Assembly (NCBI GenBank): GCA_015069485.1 | Contig: SVIM01000011.1 | Span: 1 to 52,275 of the forward strand | DNA length: 52,275 nt | Direction: 5' to 3' | Source: Clostridiales bacterium | GTDB taxonomy: Bacteria > Bacillota > Clostridia > Christensenellales > Borkfalkiaceae | Shown here: positions 42,596 to 51,305 of the stretch, one piece after another | Layout: every line of letters starts with the position of its first letter | Position numbering within the stretch: position 1 is the first letter of the stretch | Notes under the pieces: generated by a model | What the model saw: only the letters and a program-made list of their open reading frames with translations | Told to the model about the DNA's origin: nothing | The model's database searches: none | Position numbers and translations under genes: made by a program

Positions 42596-43858
42596 TTAAG
42601 GTTTTTTAATTGACCACGCAGCTATTGAACCGATAAGCGCGACGCCAGCAAGCACGCACAAAGGAACTATAACTCCGTTTGAAACGTCGAAAAGACTGCC
42701 AAACATAGTAGCGCCCATAGAATTTATAAAGCCCGCTAACATCACTACCTGTATGTTTATTTGATAATGCTTTTCGCCAAAAAGCTTTCTGGTTACTATC
42801 GCGCCGTCCGGCGCAGCCATGCCCATACAAAAACCGCCGAATACGAGCGTTATTATAAGGACTACTAAATTTTGTAAGAGTATTGCCCCAAGTATTAACA
42901 GCACCGAAAGGAATACCGTTGCCGAGCCTACCCTTATGGTGAAGCCTATACCGAACTTGTCGTTTATTATTCCGGTAATTACTCTTCCGCATCCGTTTGC
43001 CATAGAAACGGCGCCTATTATAATTGATACGCTATTTAGCTTTATGGCTGCATCTACGTTTTCTAAAATTTGTCTGCCAAAGCTTGAAACGACCATACTT
43101 GGCATAGTGCAGCAGCAACCCATTACGAATAAAAGCCAAAAGGACGGCCTTTTAATCATTTGTAAGGGCGAAAGCTCTAACGTGTCTATAGGAAACTTAT
43201 CTACCTTAGGCGGACAAACGGGCGCAACGTAGTCCTTGGGTGGAGCAACCATTACTATTGCCCCTATAACCATTATGCAGGCAATAACTAAGCCCATTAC
43301 CCAAAAAACGGTGTTCCACGCTATACCTGCGCTTACGATACCCGAATATGCCGTACCTATAATTAGTGGACCTACGCCGTAGCCCATTAAAATTATACCC
43401 GTTGCCAAGCCTAATTTATCGGTAAACCATTTCGTAATATTTACTATAACGGCGTTATAGATTAAAACCGTGCCCATACCGCCTATTATAGAATAGCCTA
43501 TAATTAGTAAAGTGAAGTTTTGCGCAAACGAGCTTAATAAAAAAGCCAAAAACAAGCACGCCGCGCCAATTAAAATATTTATTCTAACGGTTTTTAGCTT
43601 ACCTACTAAAATACCGCCGACTACGCCGAATATTGCATACGAATACATAAATAGCGTAAATACTAAACCGCCCTTCGTTTCGCTCCAAATTTCGCCAAAC
43701 GCCTTGGAGATAGGCCCGCTTAACGTCGTCCAAGCATAGCCTACGCTTACGGATAGCATCATTATTACGCCAAACAAAAGCAAAAACCACCGCTTTTTTT
43801 TATACCTTTCAAATACCTCGTTGCCCGGCGCAAAAGTAGAAGCTTGAATATTTTCCAT
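42596..43858 (-). CDS. MFS transporter, oxalate/formate antiporter (OFA)-like
   Basis: A 420-residue 12-helix MFS carrier. N-terminal KKRWFLLLFGVIMMLSVSVGYAW is typical of the OFA group of monocarboxylate/dicarboxylate carriers; the loop GKLKTVRINI follows TM2 and a large central loop (about 205-225) divides the halves. It sits 9 bases after the ANL ligase gene and 16 before the small membrane protein gene. Import of a carboxylic acid that the ligase activates is the simplest reading; substrate is not determinable. Good ribosome binding site (AGGGGG). Confidence 0.88.
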   Translation of the reverse strand: MENIQASTFAPGNEVFERYKKKRWFLLLFGVIMMLSVSVGYAWTTLSGPISKAFGEIWSETKGGLVFTLFMYSYAIFGVVGGILVGKLKTVRINILIGAACLFLAFLLSSFAQNFTLLIIGYSIIGGMGTVLIYNAVIVNITKWFTDKLGLATGIILMGYGVGPLIIGTAYSGIVSAGIAWNTVFWVMGLVIACIMVIGAIVMVAPPKDYVAPVCPPKVDKFPIDTLELSPLQMIKRPSFWLLFVMGCCCTMPSMVVSSFGRQILENVDAAIKLNSVSIIIGAVSMANGCGRVITGIINDKFGIGFTIRVGSATVFLSVLLILGAILLQNLVVLIITLVFGGFCMGMAAPDGAIVTRKLFGEKHYQINIQVVMLAGFINSMGATMFGSLFDVSNGVIVPLCVLAGVALIGSIAAWSIKKP

Positions 43859-43867
43859 TTTGCCCCC

Positions 43868-45370
43868 TTAGTGCTGTTTGCTAAGCAATTTAATAATAAG
43901 CTGCTTATCAGGCTTTCCCGTCCCCGAAAGGGCGGGCATTTTTTCTAAGAATAAATATTTAGTAGGGATTTCGTATTTTTTAAGCAATGGCGTTAAATAT
44001 TCTATAACGTCCTCTTGGCTAACGCCGTTTGCTACGATACAAGCACCCACCTCTTCGCCGTATTTTTCGCTGGGTACGCCTACGATATGAGCGTCAAGCA
44101 CGCCTTCCATTTCTACGATGGCGTTTTGTATTTTAAGTGGCGAAATGTTTTCCCCACCGCGAATTATAATATCTTTACATCTGCCAACTATATATAAATA
44201 GTCGTTTTCGTCAATGTAAGCCAAATCGCCGGTATGGAAATATCCGTCTTCATCTACGGGTAAATCAAGGCCGTGATCGGTTATATAACCCTTCATTACG
44301 CAATATCCACGCACGCAAATTTCGCCAACGCCACCGGTTTCGGTAACGATTTTTCCGTCTGCAGTTTTTAAAACGCCGTCTATGGTAGGTAAAAACTGAC
44401 CTATACCCTTACTTCTGTTTTCTAACGTTGCGTTTATGGGAGTAAAGCATACCACGGTTGAGGTTTCCGTCATACCGTACGAGGGGCAAACCTTAATACC
44501 TAAGCCGTTTTCAATGCTTATAAACTGTTGCTTTGAGTACGCGCCGCCTGCTATTATACCCTTTTTAAATTTGCTTAAATCGCGAGGTCTTTCCTTTTGC
44601 GCTTCAAGCAACATATAGTAAAACGTGGGTACGGCGTCTAAATGGTTGACCTCGTATTTTTCAATACAGTCTAAAACGTAATGCTTTTCGCGTGTTTTAG
44701 GAATAAAAATTTTACAGCCCATCGCTATATTAGATTCTAATATCTGCACGCCGAAAACGTGATGCAAGGGCATTATTAATATAGTGATATCCTTATCCGT
44801 ACCTCCGCTTAACGACAGCTGATTATAGCCGTTATTAAGCATTGCGTATTGCGTTAAAAGCGCCGCCTTGCTTTTGCCCGTAGAGCCTGAGGTGAAGAAT
44901 ATGTAGGAGGGCGTTTCGTTATCGCAGGTTAGGGGCGCGTCGGCAACGTCTTCAAAGCCTACGCCGTCGTTTTTATTAAAGGTAAAAACTCTGCCGTCCT
45001 TGCACTCGCAAAGCCATACTCCGTATCCGTTTTGCCTTATAATGTAGTCGTGATCGATTTTAGCAGAGCAATGTCCTAAATATTCTTCCACCGTTTTTTG
45101 AGGGTCGCTTAAAACCAAAACAGCTTCGGTTGCAACCACGGCAAATAATACGAAAGGCGCGTCTATACTTCTGGGAGGAGTTACCGCTACGGTTTTTCCT
45201 TTACCTATTCCCCAGCTTTTAAACTTAAAAATAAGATAATTGTAAATCGCAAAAAACTCTTTAAAGGTATAGCTTTCGGTTTCGTTTAAAAGCATAACCT
45301 TTTCGCCGTATTTTTGTACGTTTTCCTTTACGTAAGCAAAAATGCTTTTGTTAGAACTTTTATATTCCAT
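43868..45370 (-). CDS. ANL-superfamily acyl-CoA synthetase / AMP-dependent ligase
   Basis: A 500-residue acyl-adenylating enzyme. P-loop FFTSGSTGKSK (158-168), SYGMTE (A5), HTGDLAYID (A7), GRCKDIIIRGGENISP (A8 hinge) and the catalytic Lys486 in SGTGKPDK (A10) are all present. It activates a carboxylic acid with ATP and passes it to CoA or another thiol. No signal or membrane segment; it is cytoplasmic. Co-operonic with an MFS carrier and MBOAT/SGNH genes, it probably supplies the acyl donor for surface O-acylation, the place DltA holds in Dlt operons. Residue identity around the acyl pocket does not tell chain length. AGGGGG ribosome binding site. Confidence 0.92.
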   Translation of the reverse strand: MEYKSSNKSIFAYVKENVQKYGEKVMLLNETESYTFKEFFAIYNYLIFKFKSWGIGKGKTVAVTPPRSIDAPFVLFAVVATEAVLVLSDPQKTVEEYLGHCSAKIDHDYIIRQNGYGVWLCECKDGRVFTFNKNDGVGFEDVADAPLTCDNETPSYIFFTSGSTGKSKAALLTQYAMLNNGYNQLSLSGGTDKDITILIMPLHHVFGVQILESNIAMGCKIFIPKTREKHYVLDCIEKYEVNHLDAVPTFYYMLLEAQKERPRDLSKFKKGIIAGGAYSKQQFISIENGLGIKVCPSYGMTETSTVVCFTPINATLENRSKGIGQFLPTIDGVLKTADGKIVTETGGVGEICVRGYCVMKGYITDHGLDLPVDEDGYFHTGDLAYIDENDYLYIVGRCKDIIIRGGENISPLKIQNAIVEMEGVLDAHIVGVPSEKYGEEVGACIVANGVSQEDVIEYLTPLLKKYEIPTKYLFLEKMPALSGTGKPDKQLIIKLLSKQH

Positions 45371-45394
45371 AATTTCCCCCTTTATATTATTTTA

Positions 45395-46132
45395 TTAAAG
45401 CCTTTTAACTTCTCTTTCGGTTAAGAACTTCATATATCTATCGGTAAATTCCGCCTTGTAGGTACGCCTTAAATCTACGATTACGCCCGGTAGATATATA
45501 GAAGCGTTTACTAACGAATATACGTGAACTAAGTTAATTATCGTCGAGGACGAACAATGGGCAAAATCGAAGTTTTGCAAAATATTGTCGGCTTCCTTTA
45601 TGCTTCCCCTAACTTTAAGGGTTTTTTGCCATTGCTTGCTCTTTGGATGCAAATGGTAGTAAATATAATGTCTTTGTACCTCGACGTATAAAATTTCGCC
45701 TATGGGAACAACTACTATACCTTCGGTGGTTTTTATGCTGACCTTTCGGCGCATCGTGCGCCTTAAAATGAATATACCGCGCTTTAGGCAGGCAAACGTA
45801 GCATCCTTTTGCAAGGGCTTTAAAAGATACCCCACAACGCCGTATTCGTAGCAAGATAGGGCGTATTGCGCGTTTTTACATATAAACGCTATAACGACTT
45901 CGGGGCGATATTCCCTTATTTTTTTTGCGATTTCCATACCGTTTAAGGTAGGCATATCAATTTCTATAAAAATAAAGTCGCTTTCCGTGTCGTTTTTTAA
46001 AAAATATTCATCACTGCTTCTATAGCCCTGCACTTCAAATTTTACGTTATGTACCTGCTCGTATTCGCCAAGCAGTACGTTTAAATTTGAAAAGCAGTCC
46101 TTATCCTTATAAATTACGCAAACGTTATACAT
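45395..46132 (-). CDS. LytTR-family regulator with non-canonical receiver domain
   Basis: A 245-residue protein: receiver-like domain (about 1-120) and a LytTR DNA-binding domain (about 138-242). In the receiver the position of the phospho-acceptor Asp is Glu57 (IFIEIDMPTLNG, where most have LDIxMP), and the N-terminal acidic pair is replaced (VIYKDKD). The Lys of YLLKPL is retained. It may therefore be active without phosphorylation or respond to another signal. No histidine kinase lies next to it. It is the first gene of the acylation operon, with AGGAGG before its ATG, so local regulation of that operon is likely. Confidence 0.9.
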   Translation of the reverse strand: MYNVCVIYKDKDCFSNLNVLLGEYEQVHNVKFEVQGYRSSDEYFLKNDTESDFIFIEIDMPTLNGMEIAKKIREYRPEVVIAFICKNAQYALSCYEYGVVGYLLKPLQKDATFACLKRGIFILRRTMRRKVSIKTTEGIVVVPIGEILYVEVQRHYIYYHLHPKSKQWQKTLKVRGSIKEADNILQNFDFAHCSSSTIINLVHVYSLVNASIYLPGVIVDLRRTYKAEFTDRYMKFLTEREVKRL

Positions 46133-46404
46133 AATACCTCCTATCGTATTTTAAGCCATAACCCCGTGGATAAACGGCTTTTTTTGTTTACGTATTTATT
46201 ATATCAAATTTTTTTAATTTTGTAAATACCTTGGCACAAATTGTATAAATTCTGGCAAACATTTATTAAAACTATATCACTTTGACATACAAAACTAAGT
46301 TTTTTGCACGCAATAAATATACAAATTTTTACAAGATAACAAATTTTTTTAGCTTTTTAAAAATTTTTTTTGCCTTTTTTGTATTTTTATTTGGCAAGGC
46401 GCAT
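46133..46404. other. A+T-rich control region upstream of the acylation operon
   Basis: The gap 46133-46469 holds a promoter (46198-46226) and the GH3 terminator (46405-46441). No coding sequence is seen. Two GTTT-containing motifs on the minus strand 12 bases apart near 46255-46280 were considered as LytTR sites but have the wrong spacing. Confidence 0.5.
46198..46226 (-). promoter_or_regulatory. Promoter of the LytTR-acylation operon
   Basis: Minus strand TTTACA (46221-46226), 17 bases, TATAAT (46198-46203), about 65 bases before the ATG. Confidence 0.75.
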
Positions 46405-46441
46405 TAAAAAAACAAGGGTGAACCGAAAATCGGTTCACCCT
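46405..46441 (-). terminator. Terminator after the reversed-order GH3 gene
   Basis: Minus strand AGGGTGAACCGA and TCGGTTCACCCT form a 12-bp stem followed by TGTTTTTTT. Confidence 0.93.
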
Positions 46442-46469
46442 ATGCCTATTTATTTAGTTTTCAAACAAA

Positions 46470-49400
46470 TTATTTGCCTGATTTTTTAATTGCGAAGAAG
46501 CCCCAAGCAACGATAGCTGCTGCAACTACGCAATCGAGCACGATAATCATCGTCTTCCACCATTCAGTCTGGTAGCCAACAACCTTAACGTTTACGGAGT
46601 TGCTGTTTGCAACGGCGTAAAGGATGTTGTGAGCTGCAGTACGTAAAACGGTTACGTCTTCTGCGCTAGTGGGATCGGGATTCAGCCACATTAAGCTTTC
46701 TACGGAAGCGAGGATAAGGTCGTTACCAGCATAAAGCATCTGCTTAGCGTCCATGAATACTTCACCGGACTTATAGTCGCAGATTACTAAGCCTCTGAAG
46801 CCCCATTCGCTACGGAGAACGTTATTGAGCAATCTGTAATCGCCACCAGTCCACTTTAAGCCGATACGGTTGAAGGAGGACATAACGCCCATAGTTCCCT
46901 TGTATTCGGTTACGCCTTGTTCTGCTGCGGTTTCTGCGATAACGTCGTCGCCCTTAACAGCGATTTCGAACGCCTTGAAGTAAACTTCACGCATAGCCTG
47001 TTCGGTACAGAACGTAGCAACGCCAGAACGGTTGGTTTCTTGGTCGTTAAGAGCAAAGTGCTTAAGGTCGGTATATACGCCCTTAGTTGCAGCGCCGTTA
47101 ATAACGTTTACTGCCATTTTGCCGGAAAGAACGGGATCTTCGGAATAATATTCGAAGTTACGTCCGGAGAAAGGTGAACGGTGAAGGTTGATTGCAGGTG
47201 CATACCAGCCGCTGTAAGGCAAGCCGCTATCGTCGTAGTCGCCCCAAACTGCGTTGTCACCTACGATTCTACCCATACGGTATGCTAAATCCTTGTTCCA
47301 AGTAGAACCGATAACGATTTCGCATGCGAAGGTAGTGTTGTCGTCGTAGTGAGAAGACAAGCCGGGCTGGAAGTTTACGAAGCCGATAGGACCGTCGGAG
47401 TCGTAGGTAAGGTTTTTATCGATAGATTCGATATCAACGGTTTGGAAAGCGCCCTTATTAGCAAGGTCCTTCATTTCTTGGAAGGTAAGCTTATCTAATA
47501 ATTCGTTCCAAAGATCGTCGTCGTAATCTTTACCGATAAGATCTCTTATGGTAATTTCGTTTTCTGCGCCAGTAGTAGGCATACCCTTTTCTGCTACGAT
47601 ATCAGCAATTGCGGTGTTGTTATGAGAATAGTCGGTAAGGCGTTCAAATTCGGTTACGCCTTCAGCGTTTTCCATAACTGCACGTTCGTCCTTGGTGGAT
47701 GCCTTGGGGAACGTACCTTCGAAATCGGTACGGGACATACCCTTACGGGTTACTTCCATTCCGCTTTCGCTTACTACGTTGTTATTGTCGATACGGTAGT
47801 CTGCATCGTTGAATAAATCTTCGTTGTCGGTGAAAAGGTTTTCTACCTTAACGTCAGTTACAGGGTCATTTTCGAAATAAAGGTCTTGTTCAAGAGCGAA
47901 GGTGGTTGCGTCGTACGCGTATGCGTCAACGTGAGAGTTAGCGCTTACGATAAAGTTGTAGTCGCCTTCTTCAAGCTCGTAGCCCTTAATTCCGTTTGCG
48001 TTAGCGTCGTTATAGTCGTAAGAAGCTAAGTCGTAAGCAGCTACTTCAAAGGTTACGCTCCAGCTTGCGCCTGCCGCTAAAACGGGAGTTTTAGCAAAAT
48101 CAACGAGCTGAACGTAAGGCTTTTCGATACCACCGAAGGTATAAGGGGTATTAACGTAAAGCTGAACTACGTCTTTGCCTGCAACTGCGCCGGTGTTGGT
48201 TACTTCAACGGTAATTTCAACGGAGCTGTCTAAGTCGGTTAAAGAACCGCTTACTTCGGTTATTTCTTGAGTAAAGGTCGTGTAGGAAAGGCCGTAGCCG
48301 TAAGGATATCTAACGTTTTGTTCGTACCATTTAGAAGAAGGGTTTTCTAACTTTTCTTCGTATGCACGGGTTTCGTAATAACGATAACCTACGTAAATGC
48401 TTTCGTCGTAAATTATCATTTTGTTAGCGTTAGCGCCTTCAAATTCTACGTTAGCGCTGCCGTCTGCGGTTGCTTGAGAGCCGTCGCCGAAGTTTATCCA
48501 AGTGGGATCCTTAGTGAAATCCTTAGAATATAAATCTACGGTTTTGCCGGAAGGGTTAACGTTGCCGTTAAGAACGGAGCCGATAGCTTCTGCACCGGTA
48601 GAGCCGGGGCCACCGATCCAAAGAAGACCGTCAATACGCTTGTCTGCAGAGTTGTTATACTCGTCCATAAAGTCGCATTGGAAGGAGGTAAGAGTATTTA
48701 ATACTACGATAACCTTATCGAATCTTGCGGTTACTTCGTCTAAAAGAGCGTATTCGTTATCGTCTAACTGAAGGTAGTGAGAGCCTTCGATACCACCGCT
48801 GGTCGTATCCTGTACGCGGGGTAAGTCCCAAGATTCGCCGCCAAGACGGGAAACTACTACTAAAGCCAAGTCGTTATAGCTTGCATAGGAATCGATAACC
48901 TCTTGAGTGTAGTTAGCAATGGGGGTTTCGCCAATTTTAAGCGTAGGGGAAGAGCTTGAGCCTGCGGTAAGCGTAGGGCTTGACGAACGGCCTTCGCCAG
49001 AAGCGTCGCTTTCGTAGAAAGCTTTAAGCACGGGGTTGTATTCGTAGCCACCTGCGGTTAAGCCGTCGAATATGGTTTTTGCGCTTTCGCTACCGATACC
49101 GCCGGAGCCGGAGCCACCTAACACGAGGTTTGTAGAGTTTTTACCGAAAACGGAAACCTTGGGTTTTTCAGTTACGGAAGATCCTTCGGTTTCGGGGGTT
49201 TCCATAGGTAATACGTTGTAGTTTTCTAAAAGGGTAAAGCCTTCTTGCGCAATTTCTACGTTAAGCTTATCGCCCGCTTCCTTAGATTCAGCCTTGCTGT
49301 TATAGTCGGAAGTGTAAATAGCGTTTACGCTATCGTCAAGAGCAGGCTTTTTGTTGCCGAGCACGGTTTGAAGAATAGGCTCTAATATGCCGTTTGCCAA

Positions 49401-49484
49401 AATCGTAATCGTAATAAATAACGCTGCAAGGAAAACGGAAACACATGCCCAAACGATAGTGCCTCTTTTATTAAATTTTTTCAT
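46470..49484 (-). CDS. Membrane-anchored GH3 glycosidase with reversed domain order
   Basis: A 1004-residue GH3 protein with N- and C-terminal membrane helices (about 9-32 and 977-999). Unlike the GH3 at 12689-15112, the alpha/beta sandwich domain comes first (about 75-340: EGFTLLENYNVLPM, GGSGSGG), then the Fn3-like domain (about 400-530: TNTGAVAGKDVVQLYV), a linker, and the TIM barrel last (about 690-960). The barrel has SGRNFEYYSEDP, KHFALNDQE and nucleophile Asp903 in GLVICDYKSG. Such C-N order is known for some clostridial GH3 enzymes. It would face outward, tethered at both ends. Strong AAGGAGGA site; it follows the InlB lipoprotein gene by 12 bases. Confidence 0.92.
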   Translation of the reverse strand: MKKFNKRGTIVWACVSVFLAALFITITILANGILEPILQTVLGNKKPALDDSVNAIYTSDYNSKAESKEAGDKLNVEIAQEGFTLLENYNVLPMETPETEGSSVTEKPKVSVFGKNSTNLVLGGSGSGGIGSESAKTIFDGLTAGGYEYNPVLKAFYESDASGEGRSSSPTLTAGSSSSPTLKIGETPIANYTQEVIDSYASYNDLALVVVSRLGGESWDLPRVQDTTSGGIEGSHYLQLDDNEYALLDEVTARFDKVIVVLNTLTSFQCDFMDEYNNSADKRIDGLLWIGGPGSTGAEAIGSVLNGNVNPSGKTVDLYSKDFTKDPTWINFGDGSQATADGSANVEFEGANANKMIIYDESIYVGYRYYETRAYEEKLENPSSKWYEQNVRYPYGYGLSYTTFTQEITEVSGSLTDLDSSVEITVEVTNTGAVAGKDVVQLYVNTPYTFGGIEKPYVQLVDFAKTPVLAAGASWSVTFEVAAYDLASYDYNDANANGIKGYELEEGDYNFIVSANSHVDAYAYDATTFALEQDLYFENDPVTDVKVENLFTDNEDLFNDADYRIDNNNVVSESGMEVTRKGMSRTDFEGTFPKASTKDERAVMENAEGVTEFERLTDYSHNNTAIADIVAEKGMPTTGAENEITIRDLIGKDYDDDLWNELLDKLTFQEMKDLANKGAFQTVDIESIDKNLTYDSDGPIGFVNFQPGLSSHYDDNTTFACEIVIGSTWNKDLAYRMGRIVGDNAVWGDYDDSGLPYSGWYAPAINLHRSPFSGRNFEYYSEDPVLSGKMAVNVINGAATKGVYTDLKHFALNDQETNRSGVATFCTEQAMREVYFKAFEIAVKGDDVIAETAAEQGVTEYKGTMGVMSSFNRIGLKWTGGDYRLLNNVLRSEWGFRGLVICDYKSGEVFMDAKQMLYAGNDLILASVESLMWLNPDPTSAEDVTVLRTAAHNILYAVANSNSVNVKVVGYQTEWWKTMIIVLDCVVAAAIVAWGFFAIKKSGK

Positions 49485-49496
49485 TTTGCGTCCTCC

Positions 49497-51152
49497 TTAG
49501 CTTAAGTTGCTATACCACAAGTTGTCGTAAATGGGGCTATAGGAAAGGGTTGCGTCGCCGTAATTTTTAATCTTAATGCAGTCGATTATAGGTGCGCAAG
49601 AAGCTCTCGTACCGCCACAGTTAGTGCTGTTGTTGGTAATAAGTTTAATGCTGTTCCAGCCTTCTACAAGGTTGATGTTGCCAATGGTGTATTCTGCAAA
49701 TCCAGTCTTAGCGCTTATATCTGCAGAGCCTGTGCCGGGAACCGTTATATTATAGGTTAAGGATTCGCCGTTAACCTGAATATCGTAGCCGTGTTCACCG
49801 GTGGTGGTTAACATTAAGGGGAAAGGTAATTCAGAGCCTAAGTTTGCAATAAGAGTTGCGCCGCTTACAGCCTGAGATGAATATACCTTAAATTCAACCG
49901 TTATACCAGGCGAGAAGAGATAGGTTACATAGTGACCGTGACGATCGGGGTGTACTGTGTTAACTTCGTCGGTAGAAGGAGTTGACATACCTTCGAGAGT
50001 TTCGTGCTGAACAACCGCTGCGCCGTAAAGACCGCCGGAATAGCCGGGATATAATACCTTACTATCGTAGTAGCAGAATTCTGCTTCGAATACGTCGGTT
50101 TGAACTAAATCCTTTTCCCAATGAGCAAAGTAAGAGATTGATTTAGAAACTAACATATCGGTAAAGTCAATAAGTTCGCCATCGTACGTTGCGCTATACC
50201 AGCCGATGAAGGTGTAGCCTTCACGAGTGGGATTTACTTCGGGAGGATCGAGCTTAGTGCCACCGCCTACGCCCTGTCTATATTCATAGTTACCGGAATC
50301 AGGAGCATCAACGTAGTTATATCTGAATCTAATATTATAGAAGTTCTGTTGCCATACTGCGTATAAGGTGCTAGTTTCGTTGGGGGTGTAAGGGAAAGTA
50401 ACACATTCTTCAACGGTAGTTGCATCGGGGCTAGTTGCCCAACCGATAAAGTTACAGCCTACTCTTGAAAGAGCGGGTGCGTCTGCACTACCGATAGATT
50501 CGCCAGGAACGATGCCGAGGATGGAAGGAAGCTCCTCTTCTACTCCTTCAAAGTTATAATCAAAGTATAAATCGAAAAGCTTAACGTCCTCTTCTACCCA
50601 TTCTGCGTAGAAGGTTACGTCTTCAGTAACAACGTAAGGGAATACTACGGCGTCGCCGTTTTCTGCCTTGTTGTTCCATCTACGGAAGTTATATCCATCA
50701 CGTACAGGGTCCGTTTCAGGTGCGTTAACTTCGTTGTTGTATTCAACTTCAACGGTATCAGCCGTGGCATTTTCATAGTTATGATCGAACGTTACCGTGT
50801 ATATACCGGGGGTCCAAACAGCGTATAAGGTTACGTTTTGGGTAGGGGTATAAGGGAACGTTACGTCGCTTGCTTCAGCGTTTTGGGTGGTTGCCCAACC
50901 GACGAAATCGTACCCCACGCGTTCGGGGTCTGCACAAGCTTCAGAGCTTTCACCTTTATCAACGTACTTCTTTGCGGGACGGGAACCATTGCTTCCTTCT
51001 TCCGCATCGTTGTAGTTAAAAGTGATAGTATAAGTGTCGGTGTTTGCAGGGGGGGGATTCTGCGTACTCGTACAAGCTCCGGCAAAGCAAGTAAACGCAA
51101 ACGACGTAGCGAGTACGCCAGAAACGATTACTTTTACCAATTTCTTGTTCAT
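49497..51152 (-). CDS. Lipoprotein with four InlB-type repeats and a C-terminal CBM-like domain
   Basis: A 551-residue exported protein. Signal peptide with lipobox CFAGAC (Cys27 most likely lipidated). Four InlB/Flg_new beta-repeats run from about 40 to 345; each ends in a motif such as GYDFVGWATT...VTLYAVW. The C-terminal part (about 350-530) resembles a family 6/35 carbohydrate-binding jelly roll (DVFEAEFCYYDS..., LVEGWNSIKLITN, IDCIKIKNY). It would attach to the membrane and bind a glycan or another surface protein. It lies between the collagen-like gene and the anchored GH3, so it probably presents polysaccharide to that enzyme. AGGAGGA ribosome binding site. Confidence 0.88.
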   Translation of the reverse strand: MNKKLVKVIVSGVLATSFAFTCFAGACTSTQNPPPANTDTYTITFNYNDAEEGSNGSRPAKKYVDKGESSEACADPERVGYDFVGWATTQNAEASDVTFPYTPTQNVTLYAVWTPGIYTVTFDHNYENATADTVEVEYNNEVNAPETDPVRDGYNFRRWNNKAENGDAVVFPYVVTEDVTFYAEWVEEDVKLFDLYFDYNFEGVEEELPSILGIVPGESIGSADAPALSRVGCNFIGWATSPDATTVEECVTFPYTPNETSTLYAVWQQNFYNIRFRYNYVDAPDSGNYEYRQGVGGGTKLDPPEVNPTREGYTFIGWYSATYDGELIDFTDMLVSKSISYFAHWEKDLVQTDVFEAEFCYYDSKVLYPGYSGGLYGAAVVQHETLEGMSTPSTDEVNTVHPDRHGHYVTYLFSPGITVEFKVYSSQAVSGATLIANLGSELPFPLMLTTTGEHGYDIQVNGESLTYNITVPGTGSADISAKTGFAEYTIGNINLVEGWNSIKLITNNSTNCGGTRASCAPIIDCIKIKNYGDATLSYSPIYDNLWYSNLS

Positions 51153-51215
51153 TAATGTCCTCCTATTTTATTCACTTTTATTATTTTTGGCAATTCGCCA
51201 TAAAACCGAGTACAA

Positions 51216-51241
51216 CTCCGGCAGAAAGCTTTCCGCCGGAG
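51216..51241 (-). terminator. Hairpin after the collagen-like gene
   Basis: CTCCGGC and GCCGGAG form a 7-bp GC-rich stem with a 12-base loop. No strong T-run follows, so it may be a stability or attenuating element separating the collagen-like and lipoprotein genes. Confidence 0.5.
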
Positions 51242-51305
51242 CCGTTCGATTTTAGTTAATTAAATTTGTATTTACTTAACCTGTAAAGTTAATTGCTTAA
51301 CTTAA

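Noticed and set aside
46250-46285. LytTR binding sites upstream of the acylation operon
   Set aside because: Two GTTT-containing motifs are 12 bases start to start, but the known pattern needs two 9-base elements with about 21 bases start to start; sequence match is weak.
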